Below are positions 58,656 through 64,000 of a stretch of 64,000 nucleotides of DNA, piece by piece. Numbering within the stretch: the stretch's first letter is position 1; the number at the start of each line of letters is the position of its first letter. The notes under the pieces were generated by a model. It was not told where the DNA came from. It saw only the letters and a list, made by a program, of their open reading frames with translations, and searched no databases. Origin of the DNA: Haemaphysalis longicornis (lineage: Eukaryota; Arthropoda; Arachnida; Ixodida; Ixodidae); assembly GCA_013339765.2 (NCBI GenBank), contig CM023454.1, positions 44,339,177 to 44,403,176 on the forward strand. The letters are read 5' to 3'. The position numbers and the translations under genes are program-made.

Positions 58656-59210
58656 ATTTTTTGTTTTATTTCGCAGCTTTCCTCTAGCGCACTTTGACCA
58701 CACGATTTATCTTTTTTTCACTGCCTTTCTTTGTTAACAAGCAATAAAAACACACTCGTAAAACGAGCCGCTCGTAAAAATAGCAGGACGTGCGAAGCCC
58801 CTTCGGTTGACATATTTTTGTGATGGTCATATATTACGATGCAGTTTGCAAATTGTCGCGGTGTTAGTAGAGCCTTCTTTTCTCCTAAGATGTTTATATA
58901 TCTGTTCGTGGTTCTTTTTTTGGTGCTGCTTGCACCAACGACATTGGCTTCTTGCCCCAGCCAATCGTCTAAGAAAGAGCGAGGTATTTTTATATGAGAA
59001 ACCGTGGTGTTACTTCTAGGTAATAAAACACGAGAAGGCGATTCTGTTGACATGTGTTTCAATAATTGTTGCACAATGAAAACATTTCTGGTATCTCTTA
59101 GCGGCCTTGCATAGACTTTTTCATCCGAAGCTTGGTATAAACCCTGTATTTCTTCGGTTTATGGATAAGTGATGACAGACTCTAAAGGAAGACGCGACCT
59201 TTATTTTTAG

Positions 59211-59268
59211 CCCTATAGCTATAGCCCTATAACCTATAGCCTATAGCCTATAACCTATACCCTATAGC
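59211..59268. repeat. CCTATAG/CCTATAA minisatellite
   Basis: About eight 6-8 bp units of CCTATAG, CCTATAA or close variants, lying inside array unit 4. Confidence 0.85.
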
Positions 59269-59899
59269 GCTCTTTCACCCCACAATTCTGCTGAATTCAA
59301 TGCCCTTCATTTTTGAGCTACCTTTGAATCGACACTCATAAGGAATCAGGCGTAATAATGTCACTTGAGATGAACGGGGGAGTTTCTTCGATTCCCTTGA
59401 CATGAGTTGGTTTGATTGGTATACGACACCAATCAATTTGGCCACTGCTCTGGGTGCTTTTTTCTTTCTGTGATTCTATATATTCTGTTTTTCATTCCTG
59501 TATTTTGAATTATTTGAACAACTTTTACGGTGCTTCGAATAGTGCTGACCGACAATTCAAGAAAGATACCCCTTCGGGTTCTGCTCCCACACAAAAGGTG
59601 GAATTGTACGGTCGGGAGAAGAATGCGTAGCGTGGCCTCAGTCCCCGTGGTTTTTAAATGTCAACGAAAGCGAATTTTGTTTTCTTGCAACAAGCCGATA
59701 CCGCCATTTGGCCAAGATTTTTTTGCTATTTACTGATGTTTTTTGCGTGTCAATAAATAGACATTCGCAAAATTAGGCCAGGTAATATGTTTCCCATGAT
59801 ACAAACAATGTAGTTCTCTACTAAATAGAGTAACGCGCAAACTCATTTTGGTTGACGTGTGTTTCATTTGTAGTTTGAGCATACAACTCATTTTGGCGA

Positions 59900-60140
59900 C
59901 TTCTCGCGGCAATGCTACAGTGTTTTTTCCTGGCTTGGCTTTTATATTACCTGTGTTTCCCTCCTTCTTCAGAAAGTGCTGATAGACATCACAAAGGAAG
60001 ATGTGCCCTTTAGTTCAGCTCCGACAGAAATGGTGGAGTGTAAAGCTGGGAGAACAGCGCACCCCGTCTGGTTGATCAAAATAGTTTTTAATTTGAATGC
60101 AATGATAATCTTTTTCTTTTCTCCTCGCGTCCAGTCTGTG
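59900..60140 (+). other. Array unit 6, short open frame
   Basis: One frame is open through CYSVFSWLGFYITC, LIDITKEDVPFSSAPTEMVE and GRTAHPVWLIKIVF. No start codon before the block. Same pattern as units 1, 3 and 8. Confidence 0.35.
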
Positions 60141-60886
60141 TGACTGGTTCTCCGTAATGTATGTTTCTATCCACCGCTTTTCTCGTTTGAGCGAGCGAAG
60201 TAATCGACACTGCCAAAAAAAGGGAAAATGTGATGTTTTCTAATAAGAAGGTGCCAATTCGCCATATTTTGCGAGTTTTGAGTTCTTTGTTATAAAATTC
60301 GAACGATTTTTTTACTCCTGTCAGCCTAGCTATAGCGCACTTTTCCTCGCTCGATTTTTACGTTACCTCTATTTTATACTTGTTTAGCCAATGCTCATAT
60401 GCATTCTAAAAGCGAGTGCGGTCTTTTGTTAAGCTCCGATAGAAATAGGGGAGTGTAATGGAGGGAGAATAACGAGCACTGTTTTGGTCGACAGGGTGCT
60501 CACGTGTTATTCAATGCGAATTGTTTGCTTTTCTTCGCAACAAGCCCGCAGTGGCTTTGCCCTATTCCATGTCTTTTAGGATGGATGATCAGTAACAGTC
60601 TTAAGTGTAAGCCAGGTGTAAGAATTTTTTCATTGGATAAATGTTGCAGTTCCCTGGTAGGTAAAAGGAAGCATAAAATTGCATCGGCTGACTGGTGTTG
60701 CCGTAGTTGTTATACGACACATATCATATTGGCCTTGACAGTATACTCGTACAAAAAAAGTTAGGCCAGCTAATCTGCCATGAGATAACCCAGGGAATTT
60801 TGTACCAAAGATAGGGCGTGATAATATGCCATGAGATAACCTTGGAAGCTTACAGCTGGGGAGAAACCCACATGAGGCCGCTTTAG

Positions 60887-61183
60887 TTGACGTGTGTTCA
60901 CTTCATTGGTATAAAATACAAAAAGCTGACCATAAATCGTGGCCTTGCTAGAGCGTTCTTTTTTTTGCTAGGCTTTCCCATAATGTGTATTCCTTTCATT
61001 CCTTGGAAAGTGCTTACAGACATTCGAAGAAAAGACGTGCTCTTTGCATCTGCTTCCACAGAAATGGTACAGTTTAATGCTCGCAGAACAACACGCACCT
61101 TGGTGTTTATCGGCCGACTTTTAACTGTTTTATTATCCGAATTTGTTTTGTTTTGGTTTCCCCAACCAACAGGAGCCGCGTGA
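60887..61183 (+). other. Array unit 8, short ORF
   Basis: 98 codons. A hydrophobic segment (ARAFFFLLGFPIMCIPFIPW) precedes VLTDIRRKDVLFASASTEMV and NARRTTRTLVFIGRLL. This is the longest open unit of the array. Could be a decayed exon or a chance frame. Confidence 0.35.
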
Positions 61184-61559
61184 CGAACCCCTCAGCATGG
61201 CTTACCTGCCGGTGGCTCTGGACCAAGGCAAACCTTGCTCGGTCACTGTACAATTCAGGTTTACACGGCATGACATTCGTAATCTTACTGCTGTCAGACA
61301 TGGGGCATTTTGTAACTGATAAATTTTTTCTGGGAGGAAGTTCACGTAAACGAGCTCCTAAAGATTACGATCATTCACGACATCCCTATACCGGACAAAG
61401 ATTCCCGTCAACCGAAAAATTTGAAGTGATCGCCCTAACACCGACGATTTACAAACTAATATTCCGCTTATTCAACAACAGCTTGGTGATATCAACTGAA
61501 TCAAACAGCATAGATTCGCCCTGCTCAAATCTCTTTCCGGCACATCCCCCGCAATAAAG
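61161..61559. other. Unassigned sequence with an open frame
   Basis: A 134-codon plus frame (61153-61557) has no recognised motif. It lies between the array and the LINE fragment and could be decayed LINE sequence or chance. Confidence 0.3.
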
Positions 61560-61639
61560 ACTACCTACGTTACTAAAACACTTTTAAATCGGGTGTCACG
61601 AAAGATCACACCATCCTAACTCCTGGCAGTATACATACG

Positions 61640-62500
61640 GACTTCATTCGACATGGTTTGTCAAGAAGCCACACTCAAGGAGCTTACTCTGACCTTCACC
61701 AGTCCATGGGTGCAGAGCTCGGTACGCAATTTTTTAACACGGTTCCCCAGTGCGCTGATGCTTTTCAACCTGGATATAGATAGTGTAGCGAGATTCCTAG
61801 AACAAAAGACGTATGGTCGGTTTTCCGCGTATGCAGTTAGGGTAATGATGTCGGCGGAAGCAGTGGGAAACCCACATACTGAGCAGATGCAAAAAAGATC
61901 TATAAGCGGCAGTCTTAACACTGAAAGACACATTTGAGCCGCCAACGTGCAGTAGGCTTTTACCAAGGGAGATGTAATTAGTGTCAATAAACGCCCGGCC
62001 AGAAATCCGTTTGAAGAGTTACCGCTTGACATTGGAAACACCAGAGTTGCACCCCAGATTCCTACCACACGGCTCTTGGGCTTGCAACTAAGGGATGAAA
62101 CAGCGCAATACATGGATCCGTAAACAAAAACGACGTGGCGAAAAGCTTTGCAATCATTTACAATATTTTGCAACAGGTACGGTGAAACTGAACAACGCTC
62201 TACATTACCCTGGCTCAAGACGTTGCAATAGCCCGTATAGCATGACGCCTTTCTACTTACAACCTCAAGATTGACAAAGAAAAAGACCTCAATGTTTTCA
62301 ATAGTGACTTTATACGCGCCTTTAAGGGCCTTTCATCACACGCCATAGTCTACCTGCTGCAGAAGGCTGCACCTCCGCCACCCCTTTCCTTCTTTCTGGA
62401 AGAAGCAAAATTGCGTCAGAAACACCGCCTTGACCTTACCCCTGAAGGTCAAGCTCTGCAACAATGGGACCATAAAAAAGGCCACACAATAATCTCGAAT
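61640..62500 (+). pseudogene. LINE reverse transcriptase fragment
   Basis: A palm strand is readable as LMLFNLDIDSVARFLEQKTY and GRFSAYAVRVMM. In related LINEs this last stretch is FSAYADDVTIW, so both catalytic Asp residues are gone. Upstream WVQSSVRNFLT ends in a deletion before the LFNL block. The thumb reads SINKRPARNPFEELPLDI, PTTRLLGLQLRDE and, after frameshifts, VFNSDFIRAFKGLSSHAIVY and KLRQKHRLDLTPEGQALQQW. Heavily decayed. Confidence 0.75.
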
Positions 62501-62540
62501 GTGCTGCCTTGTCTATCGCCATGGGATTGCCTTACAGTTT

Positions 62541-62785
62541 ACAGGTGCCACCAGAAATCGAACCTGGATCTTACAGGGTACAAAAGCGAGAGCCCGTTCT
62601 CTTACCTATTTAGCTACGAGCCCACGCGGACACGGGAAAGACAGGTGGTGTACTCACCGAGACATCTACACGGGTTTACCCCCTGTATTCTCGCTGAATG
62701 CAACGTAATAGCGTCACGCGACTTCTCGCGCCTCTGTGCGCTCCGCCCACGGCACGTCGAACGGCCCTGCATGCGCCTTGCGGGT
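62541..62785 (-). repeat. tRNA-derived SINE, copy 2
   Basis: On the minus strand the tRNA-like part (62630-62541) has an A box CGTAGCTAAATAGGTAAGAG and a B box AGGTTCGATTTCTGG, better kept than in copy 1. The leading part (62785-62631) matches 4040-4200: GTGCCGTGGGCGGAGCGCAC corresponds to GTGCTGTGGGCGGAAAGCAC, and ATTCAGCGAG to ATTCAGGGAG. The anticodon region is too long for a functional tRNA. Inserted in LINE ORF2; no clear tail or target duplication. Confidence 0.75.
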
Positions 62786-62879
62786 GGGCTAGAAATTACA
62801 AAAACTTAAAGGACTCTCACACCAACGCATAGCATGTCCCTTCAAGTACTCAAATGTCCAAATCCTGTGGCCTCCAGTG

Positions 62880-63400
62880 TTCACCTAAAAAATAACAGCT
62901 CCTTGCTATCCGCGCTCACACCAAGTGACACATCAACGAAAACATTCAAAAAATCCTTGATGGCCACAAATGAATATAACTCCGCTTGATATACTCCATC
63001 ACTCTTGGCGACAAGAAATAAAGATTCCCCCTTTGCTTGAAAATATGAACCCCTCACACGACGGGTTTCACCGACAAAGGACGGGCTGAAGCGCTCGACC
63101 CAATCCTCGGTGAGGACCATGAAGTCGTTTACACAGACGTCTCCCAACATCGAGAGCAGCAGTACGCCATCATCGTGGCTATCTCCAGAACTAACCTCTT
63201 TGCGTGTGCCTCAATCAGGACAAAAGACATGACGGTAGCAGAAGAGGCAGCCATCTCCGTTGCTCTCACTCAAACAGGTGTTCAAAGGTGGTCACCAATT
63301 CATAACAAGCCCACCGAAATTACCCGTGGGGTGGGGTGTCGTGACCTGCACTGTGTGTGCTAGAAACACACTCTCCAAACGGTTCCATTCATCTCACCTG
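62880..63400 (+). pseudogene. LINE RNase H fragment
   Basis: The plus frame holds EVVYTDVSQHREQQYAIIVA (first Asp) and IRTKDMTVAEEAAISVALTQ (Glu), the first two RNase H blocks of a tick-type LINE. The later Asp blocks are missing or decayed, because the sequence jumps to the C-terminal region by 63470. Confidence 0.75.
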
Positions 63401-63980
63401 GACACCCGCTCAAGCTTCAATGGAGGGCAACAAATTCGCCCACCAATAGGCCTGCGCTTATGCCCCCCGTGCTATGCAGCTGCACGAAGACAGCCGCCCG
63501 CTTGACTCGTTCAGGCACATAACCCAGTATCATCGCCTTCAGAGACAGACCCTACCTTCGCCTTACCCTGACCTTTTGAGAGAACAACAAACTACCCTAC
63601 TGCTCATACAATCCCGGTCCTTCCCAGAACCGACGCGTCTTCACTTAATGCACCCGAATCGCTACGCTGAATGTAAATTTTGCTCAGAAGTAGGAACACT
63701 CCGCCACATAACCGGGGTGTGCGACTTTAGCCCTGAGCACCCCCTCTTTCCGTCAACTGCCCAACAAAAGCAATGAGAGATGCTGCTGCCCAGCCCCTCT
63801 CCGCCTACCCAGCTTCATCTGGTGGACAGGCGCCGGGCACTGCATATAGGTATCGGTTAATAAGGAACCACTCCTCTGGGCCACACTCTTGGCCGTTCAA
63901 AAATCTGAATAGAAGTATTTCCTCCTTCTTCTCCTGCTCCTCCTCGTCGCCTCCGTCCACGGCGGCAGAAACGGAGTAGT
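63401..63980 (+). pseudogene. LINE ORF2 C-terminal region
   Basis: The frame 63474-63776 reads SFRHITQYHRLQRQTLPSPY, then LHLMHPNRYAECKFCSEVGT and LRHITGVC, a CX2C...HX4C arrangement typical of the zinc-binding tail of I/R1-like LINE ORF2. Downstream the sequence becomes T/C-rich with TCCTCCTTCTTCTCCTGCTC, which may be the 3' end. Confidence 0.72.
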
Positions 63981-64000
63981 GAGATCTTTTAACAATGGGT

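Larger units (their letters stand above)
57620..61160 (+). repeat. Diverged tandem array, about nine units
   Basis: Units share an ordered set of landmarks. First is a head motif like GTTGACGTGTGTTCA (57683, 58806, 59045, 59395, 59850, 60887). About 55 bp later comes GCGGCCTTGCTATAGCG or a variant (57741, 58060, 58453, 58857, 59100, 59440, 59905, 60331, 60943). About 100 bp after that follows a block like GCTCCGACAGAAATGGTGGA (57846, 58165, 58562, 59578, 60019, 60437, 61048). Spacing varies between about 240 and 650 bp, mostly 320-470. Units differ greatly, so the array is old. It starts just beyond the 5' end of LINE B. Confidence 0.75.
61560..64000 (+). mobile_element. Truncated LINE, split by a SINE
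   Basis: Plus-strand pieces of LINE ORF2 appear in order: RT palm (61640-61850), RT thumb (61980-62500), RNase H (about 63110-63300) and a Cys/His tail (63474-63776). A minus-strand SINE interrupts it at 62541-62785. The domain types match the LINE at 7631-9898 more than LINEs A-C, but the family is not certain. The right end is cut by or close to the window end. Confidence 0.8.

Noticed and set aside
61661..62218. Minus-strand 185-codon ORF
   Set aside because: The plus strand carries recognisable LINE RT motifs at the same place, so this is its antisense shadow.
62541..62630. A functional tRNA gene on the minus strand
   Set aside because: A and B boxes are good, but the anticodon region is too long and the acceptor stem does not close. 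The matching leader in a second copy shows it is a SINE.

Overview
This is eukaryotic genomic DNA built mainly of transposable elements. The types present suggest an arthropod and most likely a chelicerate, probably a hard tick: I-clade LINEs with a terminal RNase H domain, Ty3/gypsy elements, a Penelope-like element with a GIY-YIG endonuclease, and a tRNA-derived SINE. The organism call is inference from repeat content. I found no convincing intact host gene, no rRNA and no CRISPR. Almost every recognisable coding stretch is a broken retroelement.

Layout. 1-1735: part of a minus-strand Ty3/gypsy element (copy 1). 4040-4290: a SINE. 5516-5970: AT microsatellites carrying a solo LTR. 5971-12333: a second, closely similar minus-strand gypsy copy, split in its RNase H by a plus-strand 5'-truncated LINE (7631-9898). 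12334-13410: an SGNH-esterase-like ORF. 13500 to about 22650: a plus-strand Penelope-like element (reverse transcriptase, then GIY-YIG), split by a near full-length minus-strand I-type LINE (copy A, 15614-21182) with a 13-bp target-site duplication. 22651-22801: a TA/TG microsatellite. 22802-41119: AT-rich sequence with two small tandem duplications but no element I can name. 41120-43300: a very old copy (C) of the same LINE. 43301-47969: unidentified. 47970 to about 57570: LINE copy B, split by an LTR element (51280-55637) with 5-bp target-site duplications. 57620-61160: a diverged tandem array of about nine units. 61560-64000: a plus-strand LINE fragment split by a minus-strand SINE.

Four host/insert pairs give a relative chronology: gypsy older than the LINE at 7.6-9.9 kb, Penelope older than LINE A, LINE B older than the LTR element, and the 62-64 kb LINE older than its SINE. 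LINE copies A, B and C are an age series of one family, all on the minus strand. The least explained structures are the tandem array at 57.6-61.2 kb, whose units partly share a short reading frame, and the pol-less LTR element at 51.3-55.6 kb, which encodes a coiled-coil gag N-terminus plus an unrecognised basic protein.
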